NCBI GenBank assembly: GCA_034008185.1
Contig: CM067081.1
Coordinates: 25,294,806-25,358,805, forward strand
Source of the DNA: Gorsachius magnificus
Lineage: Eukaryota; Chordata; Aves; Pelecaniformes; Ardeidae
DNA length: 64,000 nt
Direction of reading: 5' to 3'
In this document: positions 24,401-39,400 of the stretch, in pieces
Layout of the letters: each line of letters begins with the position of its first letter
Position numbering within the stretch: position 1 is the stretch's first letter
Position numbers and translations under genes: made by a program
Notes under the pieces: model-generated
Database searches by the model: none
The model's input: only the letters and a program-made list of their open reading frames with translations
Told to the model about the DNA's origin: nothing

Positions 24401-27400
24401 TTCCCTTTCTGTAACAACAGTTGGAAATTTCTCAGCCCACTGTTTAGACAGCATTAAAAGCTTTTTGCCATAGCACTGTTACATGGTTCTTCAAGGCTGT
24501 AACCTACTGCTCCAAATAGCACTGTCCAGCTTGATTGAGTGCCAGTGCTCAGACGATGCTCTTTACTGGAGAAACAAATACACTTCCATGATGGCTGAGG
24601 CAGAACATGCAAAGTAAATAACCTAAAGAAGTTAGTCACATTTTGCTGGAAAATGGCAAAACCAGAAAAAAGTAAGTTATTTGCAGTTGTACAAACTTCA
24701 GCTCTAGCATACATCTAAGCTGACATCTGCTTGGTATCAAAAAATGCCCTCAGTCATTGCTGTAATGAAATATAGAGGAACTGATGAATTTAAAAAGCAA
24801 TTCTATATGACATTTAGCAATGAGGTACATGCTCTTTCAGAAATATATGTTATCATTAATCTCCAAAGTCTCTGGAGTGGGTTTTCAACATCAAAATTAC
24901 AGTAGAGCTGCTTACATAAAGTGGCGTTTGCTGGGATACATTTCACCTTCTCCATCTGGTAAGTCCAAGTGCACTGCTGAATTCCTTGTGACCTAACTTT
25001 ACTTCAGCAACAACCAGAAATTGAAGTTACAATTTTGAAATAACAAAAAAGGACCTGGTACCAGCCTTTTTGTTACATATCTTACCTTTAATACTGAAAT
25101 GAGTGATAAAGATCCAGTTCCTCAAAACCAAATGGAATACTGGTATTAGGTGATCAAGCAACTGGAAAAAACCCACATGCAAAATATCTTGTCAGCCTTA
25201 TCGGGCTTCCTGAAAGGTGAAATTCCATTAGACAGCTGAGCATCCAACGTAGCACTTCATTGTTGCTGAAGAAACAGTCTCAGTCACCCTCTCCTAAGCT
25301 GTTCCAGACATTGCCCTTGCACTTCCACTACCTGTCTTCTGCAGGCTCTACTGCCCACCTTGTCGGTGGATTTACCTGCCTGAGCCAGCATCGAAAGAAA
25401 GCAAATATTGCTTTGTTGTTGAGCTGGTTGAACTTACCAAAGCAATGAGTAAAGTGTTTGGCTAAGGCAAAGGAAGTGGGTTGGTGGGAGCAAGGTGACT
25501 ACTTTCAGCAGGAATGTGTTAGGTTGCCTCACTGCCCATCTTAAGGAAATTCACCATAGGTGATTTGTAAGAAATGTTTACACATTACAGTGTTGCAAAT
25601 TAATGTTCCCCGCCCCAAATCAGTAAAGATCCTACTAGCTGGATTCAATCTGAAGTACCTCAGTATTTATTATTCTTTTGTCTCTCAACAGTATTTCCAG
25701 GGGTGGTGAGATTTAAATACTCGCCTTCATAAAACACACTACTCTATCACAATGCTCAAAAAGCTACTCCAATCCTTATCATTTCTACAGGATTGATGTA
25801 TATACAGTTCCATGCAATGCATAATCAGCCATTGGCCTGCTGCCCTGTTACAGTCCATACACAAGAGACATTGATCCAGAGAGTACACAGGTAACAGCAT
25901 ACAACTGGTTTGATCAAAGCATGCCTTTAGAAGCTGTTCATTGAATCAAATACATGGCAAAGTGCAACCACTTTACTTTTCAAAATAAAAAAACCATCCA
26001 AATAAAAAACCCAACCAATCAACCCACCAGAAAACCCAAGTTCCTGAGGTGCTAGTAACAGCAATTCAGTTTTAAATGAGCATCTATTCACTCCACAAGA
26101 AGTTTCAGGTGGGGTGATCTGACTTATCTTTGTCCTGCCTGGTTCATGAAAGTCAGAAATGTCTTCTGACTGAAAGAGCCAAGCTCCTATTTCAGCTCCT
26201 TAGACACAGAATATGTTGACCAACATGAAGGGAATCAGTCCCGAATATACTGATCGATACATATATGTACATACACACTGAATATACTTGTGCTCAGCAT
26301 CAAACATCTACTTCCTGAACACGCAGAACAACTCAAAACCCACTTTCAACTTCATTTATGTGCCACAAATATCTCACCTGACACAATTCAAAATTCTAAC
26401 CAGAAAAAGAAAAAAAAAAAAAAATCAGCAATAGAGGTACTGACGGAGGCTAGCAGACAGAGAAGAGACACCATTTTTTGTTTGACTGGATCTCTCTGCA
26501 CCATTAAGTATGGCTCAATGTTAAAAAGCAGGTTAAGTAGGAGAAAAAAAAAGACAAAGCAAAATGCTGCAAGTTATCTGAATCCATCTTAAGGGGATGT
26601 ACTTACAGAGAAGAACCTGCAACTTTATCATCAGCCTTCTCCCCCACAAAGGCTTGCAGAATCAATTTTCATTTACATTCTCCCTGTCAACGTTTAGTCT
26701 TTTCAAGAGAACATGATGGACACAGATGTCAATGTTATGCACTGCAAGTACAGTATGAATCATCTTGTCAAGGCTGATGACATCAGTTCTATTATTTGGA
26801 TAATACCAGCTCAAGCATGAAGACAACCTGATTGGAATTAATCCAGGCTGGACCAGAAATAAGCTACTTTGAGAAGTAGTTTGGAGAAATAGGAACTATG
26901 GCCAAATTTGCCCTAGTTAATAAAGTTTGGTGTAACCTGCTGTGCAGCAGTGCTCCTTAATTTTCTATTGCTATAAAGACATTTCAGTATGAGATTTTAA
27001 GCAACACTTTAAAAAAAATCTGTAACGGGATAGAAAAATCCCACCTTCCCAGACAATGACCAGTCTGTTTTTCATTAGAGTCGGGACAAACTATAGCACT
27101 GCTGCATATGTGGATAAGAAGCAATCAGTTCTCACGAAATCCTAAGCACGCTCCTCTCAGCGACACCAGCGCACACTTTACACACCGCATCTTACAAAGC
27201 TGGTGGTCCAGGCTGAAAACCATGAAGCGCACTGGTGAAGACTGCGAGTGACCAAACAACGTTACCCACCGCAAACACAAAGCTCATTTCCCTAATGGCC
27301 AATTCGCAGCTATTGAAAAAACACGCAAATGGTAATAATTACCTTAAAAATCACAACCTTTTTCTTTCTAAATGAAAAACACAGTTGCTGTTACAGATGT

Positions 27401-30400
27401 AACATCTTGCATAATGTATATATAATCTAACCAGTTCAAATACAAGACAGTATCGAATCTGAGTGGATCCTTGATTTTAGGAGAATTAAGATCTGTGTTC
27501 AAACATTACATTCTGTGAGCCACCTCACAATTCGTTTTTCAGTTCCTCTCCCTTACAATCTATTGCTTTCCAGGTGTGCGCTTATGCAGTTCAACTCGAG
27601 AAGCTCCACGCAGGAAAAGGCAGATTTACTGAGGCTCTCATGAGGTCGTGAAATAAATCACATCCTAAAATGTGATCCACAAATAAAAGAGACTTTCTAG
27701 GTCCTAATTCCTAAAATATCATTGTTGTGTATTTTGGCCGCTATAGAGTCTACTTTTTAAATAAACAAATAAATAAATAAATCACTATTCTAAACAGAAA
27801 ATAAAGAGAAGTACATATTGTGATATATCATCCTGGTACTTGAACACACAGATGACAGCTATCAAAACAGAACATAAAGATAAGCAAGTACAACAAAAAG
27901 GTTTTAAAAGTCAAAATTAGTTTTACAGGGCGAAGTGTTGGACTTTTTGCCAAGGCACGTTCACACACAAAACAACTGTGAAATGAAGTTCACAGATAAG
28001 GCACAAGCAAAATCAAGTTGAGGAAAAATATGGGTGGGAGTGTGAGGAAGCAACAGAGGTACAACAAGAGCAGAACAGAGTATGTTGAGGTATGTAATAA
28101 GCTCTTTTCTGTCAGGAACTTTCAATGAAAGATGACAGATTTTAGCTATATTTAAAATAGCTTCAATCAACAAAATTGTAGCAAAGACATGTAATTAAAT
28201 ATCCACCAAAGCACAGACCGTAATTCTGGAAACAAAAGTATGCGTTTCCAAACCACAAGAAGACACTGCAAACTTAATGAGGCTAAGAAAAAAATGAATG
28301 AAGAAAAATATATTGTATGACAGAAAGTATTACTTTCAGCAGAACAAGAAAAAAATTCAAAAGGACAGCCTGGGGGGAGGGGCAATATATAGACTCAGTT
28401 TTTAAATCAGCATCAGATTGAACTGAGGCATTAAAAAAAACAGAGAATAAGGTGTAGCTCTCCACACAAGTTTGTAGTTCAGGGAAGAAAAGGGAAGGGG
28501 GAGATGGATCCAGAGTTATGAAGACAGCTGTAGTAACTGAACACACAGGACTCAGATGAGAAAGATGCAGTTCAAGAATAAGAGAAAAGGGGTAAAAAAG
28601 TTACAAAAGCAAAACAGTAAAGAAAACATTATCAGTAAGTATTAAGTAACCAGCATCTAACCCAGATGATAGCAACGCTAAAATGCAAATACCTGTAACT
28701 GCAGACAATGTTGCTGTTCAGAACATCTGCTCCAGGAGTTGCCCTCATTCTATGCATCCCAAATGCTGTACGAAATATTGAGAGCTATACAACATTCAAT
28801 GATAACATGCATTCTCTGGAAGGTATTACACCCTTTTTCAACAAGTCTCAGTACTTTTCCATACTGGCACCCGACTTTTACTTACTATTTCTGTGTGCTC
28901 CTCTTTGGTATTAACTTGTTTCCTTTTTAAACGTCTTTCACCAAAAGGACTAGAGATACCCAAAAGACATGATGAACTACCCCTTAAAGACGATTACTTT
29001 CTAGAAAACAGCCCTGGATTATTCCTGGAGTGTTGGGGATGAATAGATGCAGAAAACTGTCTTTCAATTCCGCAGTGTAGCAAGGGTCAATAGTAGAAGT
29101 CTGTCTTTGGACAGAAAACAAAACATTACCTTCGATAAACACTAACATATGCCAATATGTTCTAAGTCTGGAAAGACAATACAACTAACATGACACAAGC
29201 AGTCATGGACACTGCCCGAGGGAGAAAAAAGGGGATCAGCTAAAAGTGTTGTCAGGACCTTGTGAGCAACTCTGCCGATACAGCTACCAAACAAAATTAG
29301 CTGAATAATCGTACAACCAGTTTTGCTGCTACAGTTAAAAGCCAGAAACTTAGTGCCCATTTGAGAATAAGAAGAGAATCATGGACCCCTGTATTAAAGC
29401 AAGCCTGTACCTGACACCCTGACACCAGGCAGCAAGTCTGTTAGTGATTTAGAAGTCTTCTCTGATAGATAAGAGCTAACTCTCCCAATATTCTGGACAC
29501 TGCTCTCACTACATCCATTAGAACAGAATAATTTATGTCAGAAGGGGCCTCTGGAGATCATATGGTCCAACCTCTGCTCAGAGTAATACCAACTGAGATC
29601 TTGTTGCTCAGTGCCTTGCCTGGACAAGTTTTGAATGCTCCAAGGATGGAGATTAATATCTAATTGAATTATCTGCTTTAGCAGGGGGGTTGGACTAGAT
29701 AATCTCCAGAGGCCCCATCCAATCCCCACCATTCTGTGATTCCCATGTTGCAACCTCTACCCATTGCTTCTCATCTAAAGAGGAGCCTGGCTCCACCTTT
29801 ATACTCTCCCATTAGTTAGGCAAAGCCTTAAGCTACCTTAGCCATACCCTTCTTTTCTTAAGGCTGAACAATCCATTTCTCTGAGCTTCCCCTTGTATCT
29901 CAGGTGCTCCAGGCCCCAACCACCCTCTGCTCAACTCACTCCAATAAGACACATCTTGTACCAGCGAGCTCAAAGCCTGACATTCTCAATAAAGGCACCA
30001 CAAACTAACCAGGTGAAAGATAAACCCATTTAATCTCTTTACAGCTCAGTTCCCTGAGAAACTTAAACCATAGTCAGCTATCTTTACTCACAATAAAACC
30101 TCTCCTCAAGACCTAGGACCAAAAAGGGCAGCACTGTGGAGAAAATATAAGCACTATTAGAAACAGGACCTCAGCCTAGACTGCTGGAACAAACCAGCAA
30201 CAGAATGAAACACAACACTCTAACTGCACCTTCTAGATACGCATACACAGAATTCCATTTATACTCCTATATGTGATGCAATTTTGCTGCACAGCCGTAA
30301 GCACACTCTTCTAACTGCATTTTTCATAAAGTGAAAATAGCTTTGAAATTTTATCAGGTATACCTCATTTAATATTTAGCACGTGTATCAAACAGCTGCA

Positions 30401-33400
30401 AAGAGCTGCAAATGAAGCTCAAATATGTATACCTGTCTTGCTTCAGGTAAAAGATCCAATGTCCATACTTTTGTTGTCAAGATCTCTGTAAAGCAGCACA
30501 TTCAGCTTACAATTAATATGGGAAAACTATCAGGAAAAATGCTAAATGGGGGAAAAGTAATATAGCCAATTCACTCCTAAGTCAGGTTTGTGAGCCTTCA
30601 GAAACTCTTCATGGTTAAGTGGAAGATGGGGGATAAGCTGTTCAGGAACTTCTTAAAGATTATTATAACCTATAGCATAGGTTACCAAAACCTATGGCTG
30701 ATAAGTAAGGAAAAAAAAAAATATTAGAATTATCATAAATAAAATAGCAGCCAAACAGCATTCCAGGCCCATGACTAAGACTGATGTATAAATGATACAA
30801 TAAAGCCCTTAGAAACAAGCAAATGTTTATTGTCAGCTAAAGCAGCACCTCTCAGTCTGTTAGCAATTTAAGAAGAGATTAAACAACATCCACTAAAGAA
30901 TGCATGCTTTTTAAAATCACTAGTTGAACAACATGCAAGGATATGTTCCATAAGTTTTGCTCATAAAATATTTTTCTGCTATGTTTCCATAAAATTCTAG
31001 AATACTTAGAGTGGTATCAGGAAAATACTTAAAAAGGACAAGCAGGATGATCCACACTGTTAGAAAGCAGTTATTCTGATGTCAGTTTGAGGGATCACAA
31101 AAGAAAGGTTGAATTTGATTAACAGCTCAAAAAAGAGTAATATTTAATATCCATAAAAAGACTGCAAGTACAACTGAAAAAAACCCTTACTTCATGGGTA
31201 CAGTATGCTCTGACTTGGCCCAACACGGTGTTGTTACAGCAGCACTCTGGATCAGTGCGTCATGGTACCACCTGCCTACCTGAGAAATGACAAAGTAGCA
31301 TTACCAGCTAAAAGGGAACCGGAGAGACCCATTCCAGGCACAATACTTCAATGCCTTTATTATCCTTGATCTAGAACGTCATTGACAGTCTATCTCAAGC
31401 TAAAAACACCACTCGCTGCTTCTCCATTGCCATAGAAATAAATAAGACAAACGTGAGATGATCTGACCTTGATAAACCCTGTTACGCACTATCTACCTTC
31501 TGAATAGTTAAAAGACCAGCTATTTTCACGTATTTTTGAGAACCCAAAATAAGTTTATTTACAGCTAATTTCAACCAACTAGCCTATAAACACAAAAAAC
31601 CCCAAATCGATGTACACACAGATCCTCACATATTAAATGATTAGTGAAGAGCTTTAATCTCTGCTCTTGCTTTTATTTCAAAAGGATGAGAACCTAAAAC
31701 ACTGAAGTGAGAAAGTATCACTGTAGAAACACCGAAGTGAAATATTTCCACATCTGACCTATGGGAAACATCTGAACACTCTTTTGAGAACTAAATTTCA
31801 ATTCTATGAACTGCATTTCCACATTGTATCTTATTGCTCTTTACTGGGATTTACAATGTATCGCATGGAAACCCCTCAATTCTCAGCATATACCTGGTCA
31901 CCTCATCTCCATGATGCACCAGCAGAGAGGGAAAAGATTTCCTTCAGAAAACTTGATCACTAGGAGGAAACAGCAGTTAAAACTACAGGTATCACACATG
32001 AATGTGAAAATACAAAAGTAATTTTTTTTCTAATTCACTGAAAATGTATCCTACTGGTCAGCTCAAAGAAGAAAATACTGACATGGCCTAAATTGCATCA
32101 GGAAAGACAGACACAAACCAATCAAATATAAATGTTATGGGTCCCATCTCAGCTAGACAAAGCCTGGTTTTCAGTTACCTATTAGGAGAGAGAGATAAGC
32201 TACCATCTCTACAGGTGTCAAGAGATAGATGACAAAAGACAAAATCTTGGCTTTCTCTTTAAAGACAAAAAGCTTAAAAAAATTATGCAACATGGCAAAC
32301 TAGATTAAAATGAACCTAAAGAGAACACTACTACAAGAACAGAAGACAGAATTCCTCACAGGAGATCATTTAACATTGTATGTCAAAAAATAGAAATAAA
32401 ACTGTCGTGGTTTAACCCCAGCCAGCAACACAGCCGCTCACTCCCCCAGCAGTGGGATGGGAGAATCGGAAGAGTAAAAGTGAGAAAACTCGTGGGTTGA
32501 GATGAAAACAGTTGAATAAGTAAAGCAAAAGCCGCGCATGCAAGCAAAGCAAAGCAAGGAATTAATTCCTTGCTTCCCATGGGCAGGCAGGTGCTCAGCC
32601 AGCTCCAGGACAGCAGGGCTCCATCATGCGTAATGGTGACTTAGGAATACAAACACCGTCACTCCGAATGTCCCCCTCCCTTCCTTCCTCTTCCCCCAGC
32701 TTGATATGCTGAGTATGATGTCATACGGTGTGGGACATCCCTTGGATCAGTTGGGGTCAGCTGTCCCAGTTATACCCCCTCCCAGATTCTTGTGCAGCCC
32801 CAGCCCACTCACTGGTGGGGTGGGGTGAGAAGCAGAAAAGGCCTTGGCTCTGTGCATGCACTGCTTAGCAGTGACAAAAACATCCCTGTGTTATCAGCGC
32901 TGTTTCCAGCACAAATCCAAACCATAGCCCCATACTAGCTCCTATAGAGAAAATTAATGCTACCCCAGACAAAACCAGCACATAGGTCTTCTAGGGTTTG
33001 GTTTTGAAAAATTATGAACTAGCAATTTACTAAAAATCTAAAACAACAGGAAACCTTCATTCTAGGTACATTATCATCATCATTGACAGGTGTACTGCAT
33101 AAAAATTATCCCAGATAGTAAAAATTTTTAGCTTCCCAGACTAACTGAACAGTGAGTTCTTACATTTCTTGTACATACTTTTTGACAAAAAGTAATTCTC
33201 CTAATTTGTGAGGAGCAGGAGAAATTCAATACCTACATGTATTTCACATCATCTTTTTATTATTTTTACATATAAATATTGTAGCATAAAAGCAACTTCT
33301 GAGATGTATTTATGACCACGACTGTCATATCCTCATAAAACATTAATATACCACGAAACAAAAATGTGTTACACAGACAGTAATTCCACTGTGTTTGGAC

Positions 33401-36400
33401 CTACCATGTCGTTGTACTTACCTTTACAGATTAAGCAGTTTACAAGAAATGTCTGATACAGTGCCAGGTTGCAAAGCACTCCTTTCTTGTTATGTGTCCT
33501 TTGCGAGCTGCAAGCCTACTATGGACCAACATGCTTTGCATACCAAAAATACTCACCATCCACCCACAATTTATTAAAAAGATAACACAAAAAAATGCTA
33601 CACCATTTAAAAACAGTATGAATTCACATCTATTTAAATACAAATTTCAGTTAAAGAGAACTTAAATATCAATTAAATAATGCTAAAAAAAAATCAATTT
33701 CCTTTAAAAACTGAAGTCAGAAGGTACCAAAAGATATCATAACATCAATTTTCAATAATCAGCTATTTTTTGTCATACCTTAGCACATCGTGTGAATATT
33801 AGATAAAGCCTCAATAAATGTTATCAATATATTATGGCTTAAAGTAATATAAAGTAAATAAAATGAGTCTTTCTAAAACCTGTTTATATTCCTTCCACTT
33901 GACATAGGCCTTAAATGTTTAATGTTTAAATATAAAAACTTTGGGATAATTAAACTATTACTGACCATTTACAATTATTTCCATGATTCATTTGAGACCT
34001 GGAAAAAGATAACCATGAAAACTAAAATACAGTAGCATAATCAGTATGAATAAGACTCCGCGAGGGAAGACAATATAGTTGGAGAGCTTATTTTTTATAT
34101 GTAGACATACACATAATTCACTATATTAACAATCCATGCACTACTGAAACATTTCTAATTATTTTTTCAAATAATTAAAACAATTACTAAAATGTGAAAT
34201 TGCACACTTCAACTTTTATAGTTAATAGAATCTCTTATGAAAATGTTATTGCAGATATACATTAAATTGTACAAATCTGGATTTGCACAATAGGTGTAGA
34301 AAGCCACAGAAAGATACTTCATTATATACCTGGATTTTCAACTTTCATGGTATTCAGACTTTAAAGATGAAGTAATTTTTAGGGCCTATTCAAAAATTGG
34401 CTGTAAGTAAAAAAATTACACTGGCTTTGGAATTTTTCAAAATTCTGATGGCTATTAGACCAAATTAGTAATAGAAAACCATGAAAATTCTTTTAGCTTC
34501 GTACTCACGTTCTTGACAAGACTTCCTATTCAGGATTTACTCATTTGGTGTATAAGGAAACCAAATGTAGTTAGACCTGAAGATAGGTTATTTCAGCTGG
34601 CAGGTTAGTAATATTGCTCATCTGTATAACATCCTATAAGCTTGAAAATAATAAAAACTATTGCATTGAACTACTAAAACAACACCAAATACAAATATAT
34701 TTTATTAATACAGCAAGCTGTTAGAAAGCAAGCAAAGCGAAAACTTACAAATTTATCATTTTTTAAGAGAAAAAGGGCAGTAACTTAGTCAATCTCCATG
34801 CTGGTTCATTCTTTGTTATGTGTGAAACAGATTACATTGGCTGTGCCAAAATTAGGAATGCAACATGGTTTTATAGTTAATTATATCCACTATTTATACT
34901 GAATTGATGCATCCCAACTGTGGACTGGCAGTTGACAGCCTAATGCTTTAATACTTCATTTTTATCGTAAATTGACTTAGAAAGATATAACTGTGAAATT
35001 TCTGGGGTTTAATGATAAAATTTAGGGTTTTTTTAGTCAGCACAAAAAAGTTGGTGGTGTGCAGCCACCATCACAATTTATATACTACCACTGAGAACAA
35101 ACAAAAAAAGAATTCAGGTTGCACGGTCTGAGGGTGGTGAACACTGTCTTGGCAGAATGTTGCTTCAGCTGCCAGATGAACTTCTGAAACAAAAAAAAAC
35201 CCCAAACACCACAACTGAAACTAGAAAATACATGCCAAAATTTTGCCAATTGGCAATACATGCCAAATAGAACAAAAGGACAATCCAGTACATAATTGTT
35301 TTCAAAAAAATCTCTTATAAGTTAAGTAGACTAAATGACAACCACTAAAATTGGTTATTATATAACCTGTTCTTCTGGGGCTTTTACTCTCTTTTAAAAG
35401 ACAGCTAATATGAACTCTTCTTAAAAAAAACTGCTCAACAGTTACTTGATATATGACAACACCATTGTCTTAGGTTTATGAGGAAGACTGCTATATGTCA
35501 TACTGTATTAAATATTTTACTAAAAATCAATGTTATTACAACTGTAATAAATATAATTTAAAAAACCATTTAATATACAATTTTATTTACATGCAAGTCC
35601 GTTAAAGGAACAACCTCCAGAACAAAATGGTCTTGAAATAGGCCTATTTAAAACACAGAAGATCCACTATTTCATTGGAGGTGATGATGTGTTTTAGAAG
35701 GGCAAGTAACAGATTTTTATTAACTGCCTGCAACTGTTTTATTGGCTACTGGAAATACTGAAAGAATTCCATGAGTCTGTATTGCCTCCCCACCTATGTC
35801 TTCGCTGCAGAGGTGGCCTTTGAGTGTTTTTGTGGGGAGGTACCACTGAATTCATGACAATAGGTATGGATATTTGATATTCATATCGTTCCAACATCTG
35901 AGCAATCTTCTCACGAGTGACCCCATGTTTATTCCTCCTATAAAAATAAAAATTTAAATAAATTGTCTGGTATGTTTATGTTTACAGTCTTTAAGAAAAA
36001 GAAAAAAACCCCTCTAATTTCACAATTTTTCTTATTGCTTTTCGTACTTTAAATTTCACTTTTATTACATTGTATCCTTATTCTGTCAGTATTCAACTTG
36101 TGTTAAGGTTTATTTTAACAATTCACCACTGCATATATTAAATAACAGAAAACAATACAGTCATTCTTCATACAGAAATGTGATGTTACTCACCAGGACT
36201 ATGTACCTAAATAACCCTAGAAGGACTTTGCTTTCTATTTATTCATCAGATTTTACATGGTATACTAGCTAATGAGTAGACGGATGAATAATATTATAGA
36301 CTACTACTTATGAAAGCAATGTTCAAACTAGCATAAAAAATGAAACTACATGGTTTAAAGACTTAATGACAGAGTATTTTCTCATAAATAAATCTCTATA

Positions 36401-39400
36401 TAAAATAAGGAGCAATTTTAGTTTTGAACCAGAACAACATGTTCATGATACCTTTATCTACTAGCTCTTACTGATACTTGCTGGAAATTTAGAAATGTAC
36501 TAAAACACATATAAGAGAAGAGGCCAAAAGTGTTATCCTATTCTTGCAGTGTTTAGTGAACAGGTACTTTCAGTGAGAACTTGGCCTATGAAGAACCTGA
36601 GACATTAGATGTTACATTAGAAGGTATCTATCTCCTTAGTATCTATGGAATAGGATCTTAAAATCCATGTTAGCAGAAAATTTCGGTCTCTGCCAAAAAG
36701 AAAACCATGAGGCTCATGCACAAGCTGAATGTCAGAGAATTGCCAGCACTGTAACAGAACTGAATCTAAAAGAGCAGATATGAAACATTAAAAAAATGGT
36801 TTGATAGTGTAGACAAGCATTTATCATAATCCAATATTTTCTTATCACCATGAAAACTTGTCCAAGCTGAATTATCTCCAAGTCATACCAATAGGGAATA
36901 CATGTCTGCATCTTTGTGCTTTCTGCCAGGGACAGAAGAGGCATAGACCTCCTTACCAGCTTGCTCAGTCTATAGAGGAGAAATCGATACTGGGAACAAA
37001 CAGGCTATACTGGAAGGAGGATACTCTACAGAAATATTTTAAAAGACTGATTACTGTCCCGCCCCGTCCTGTCCGTCCGTCCCCCCCCCCCCTCCCCCGG
37101 AGTTTGTGTATATTACTACAACAAAGAAGTAGCTATCAAGTTGATGAGGATTCAAAGCATACTGCAGGTAGCACATTAGTTTCACTTTCAGAATGGAAGA
37201 AGAATTGGTGACCTCAGAAGTATTCAGAATTATGCTGGCTCCTTAAGGTGTATTTTATCAGCTTGCTTTCTGGGAAGAAAAGGCTTAAGTATAGTATTTC
37301 TCTCATAGACACTCTTCCCTGAGACAACATCAGAAGCTAGTGATCGTCACAAGTGGCTCATTGTTTAAATGCTACTCATTTCTACATTGTGCTAAAGAAG
37401 TCCAGAAGCAGCAGCATGTTGAACTTAATCAGTTAACAAGTCTTAAAAGTTTTGATTTTTTTTAAAAAAGTTCCTGGTTCCCAATTGACCAGCTACTCAG
37501 AAAGAGTATGAACATGACAGAGGGTATATTTTTCATTCATGATTAAAGCCTTGAAAAAGAAAATAGTAACAAATAAATTCTTTCCCTTCTACCAGTGATT
37601 GTGCCACTCATTTGTTCTCTCACCTGCACTTTTCAAGATTTCCTAAAAACGGTATCTAAGTACAAAATCCTTTATATAAAAGTCTAAATGCTATACAAGA
37701 AATCTTGAGCACTACCACAAGATATATGCCTGTGGAGCCAAGATGCTTTCACAAGTGTTACGTGCATAAAACTAAAGTAAAAGCAAAATCACTCATGACT
37801 CTAAAGGTAACTTATACCTCACAGGCACACTGGAAGAAAAAGACACTGACACCTATTCCACACTAAAATATCTGTCATGTTCTTGATGTCAAGAATTCAC
37901 CCTGCATTGACCTAGAGCCTTTTCACAGATTTCTCAAACACACTAAGTAGTGGCAGAAACAATCCTATAAGATGGCATCTAGAAATGCACCTGACTTCTA
38001 GAATACCGACATGTTATATCACCTGATGAAAGTTATTAACAATCTAGACAGTACCATTAAAAACAAATAAATGAAGAGTATGTACCCAAAATATAAGAAA
38101 AGTCTTTTGCTAATTAAAGTAGGAGGTAGTGTATTTTTTTATTCTGACTACCATAAACAGAGGGAATTAGAATGTATGACTCCAGACAACTAATAAAATT
38201 ACCCAAATTTATTATTAGCATAGTATTTGCCCTGGTACTGCACAAAATACTGAGCTCAAAATTTATAAGGGGAATCCCAAAACTACAATAACAGCTCTTA
38301 TCTATTTCCCAAACACACAAATATGGGGGAGGGGAGGAAAAAGTTAAAAATTGAGCCAAAGAATTGAAAACCAAAATGAAACCTCGCACCACCACATTTC
38401 CTAAACTCTCAAAAAATAAACTTTCCAGACAATGGGCCTCTATTCAAATATTTAAAGCAACTGGAGCTGCTAAAGCATTTCTAGGAAGCTCCTAAGAAGT
38501 GGCAGCAGCACTTCACAGTTCAAGGGTTTTCCTTTGGTTTTGGGAAAGAGACAAACTTTACTCCTACAATTTATGAATGGACAATAAAATTCAACAGTAA
38601 CAACGCTTCACATTTGTTTATTCTGTAACCTGTTAAGATCATGTGAAAACATGAATTTTCTGGGAAAATGAGCCTCATGTAATGGAAATCTTACAGTGAA
38701 CATCTTAGAAATGTCTACTAAGACAGCTTCCTAACTTGGCTGTGCTGCACTCCAAACTAGAAAAACTTACTAGAATTCATCCTACAGAGAGAGGACTCCA
38801 TCTCTAAAAATAAGTTAGTGGTAGCTTAGGACCAAAAGATGAAAACTTTAAAAGATTTATAAACACAATAAAGTCCAAGTCAGTAATGTAACTATTATAC
38901 ACACATACTTTGTGCATTGTAGGGGCTACTTTACGAAGCTGAAACAATTATACGCCAAGTCAGTCGGAAGCATATAAAATGACAATCAGTGAGAGCATTC
39001 TTTGTGATCAACCATGAAAATACTACACTACATTTCAAACAATGAAATATCCCTAAGTTGGTTTGATACCTCATAGATTCCTAAAGCAAATACAGCTGAG
39101 ACAAGAGAGACATTAACCAGACACTCAAAACCCACAAGTCCAATAACCTGTCCAACAATACTCAAAGTCAAATCCTCTGAAGAGTAGGGACAATTTCACA
39201 AAATCTTGCAATAGAATAATCTAAAATATGAGCTTTCTTTTTAACCTTTACTGATTAGTAATGGGCTGCTGTTCTTTGACACTGAAACATCTATAAAAGT
39301 AGACAAAACAAAGCACTTATATTGATGCACTCCTTGCAGAACGTGTAATTTCTTTTTTTTTTCTTCTAGTATTTCTTGCCATCAGCATTTTGTAGCAACA

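Larger units (their letters stand above)
21239..35738 (-). other. N4BP2L2: N4BP2L2 intron 6, with the short-form 3'UTR at its start
   Basis: The largest intron, about 14.6 kb measured from the long-form donor at 35793. Its first part doubles as the 3' end of the short transcript. It contains a composite CR1 at 29522, a solo LTR at 32403 and an AAAT repeat near 27765. It is otherwise AT-rich DNA with only short, mutually overlapping open frames. I saw no further splice-flanked coding segment, though an unrecognised alternative exon is possible. Confidence 0.6.

Noticed and set aside
28167..28546. Overlapping minus-strand frames of 72 and 87 residues with hydrophobic stretches
   Set aside because: They arise from purine-rich plus-strand sequence (GAAAA runs) read as Phe/Leu/Ser. 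No acceptor/donor pair with a fitting phase was evident.
32383..32580. Open frames inside the LTRs at 32383-32580 and 49758-49991
   Set aside because: They read across noncoding LTR sequence, and no retroviral gene motif is present in either.
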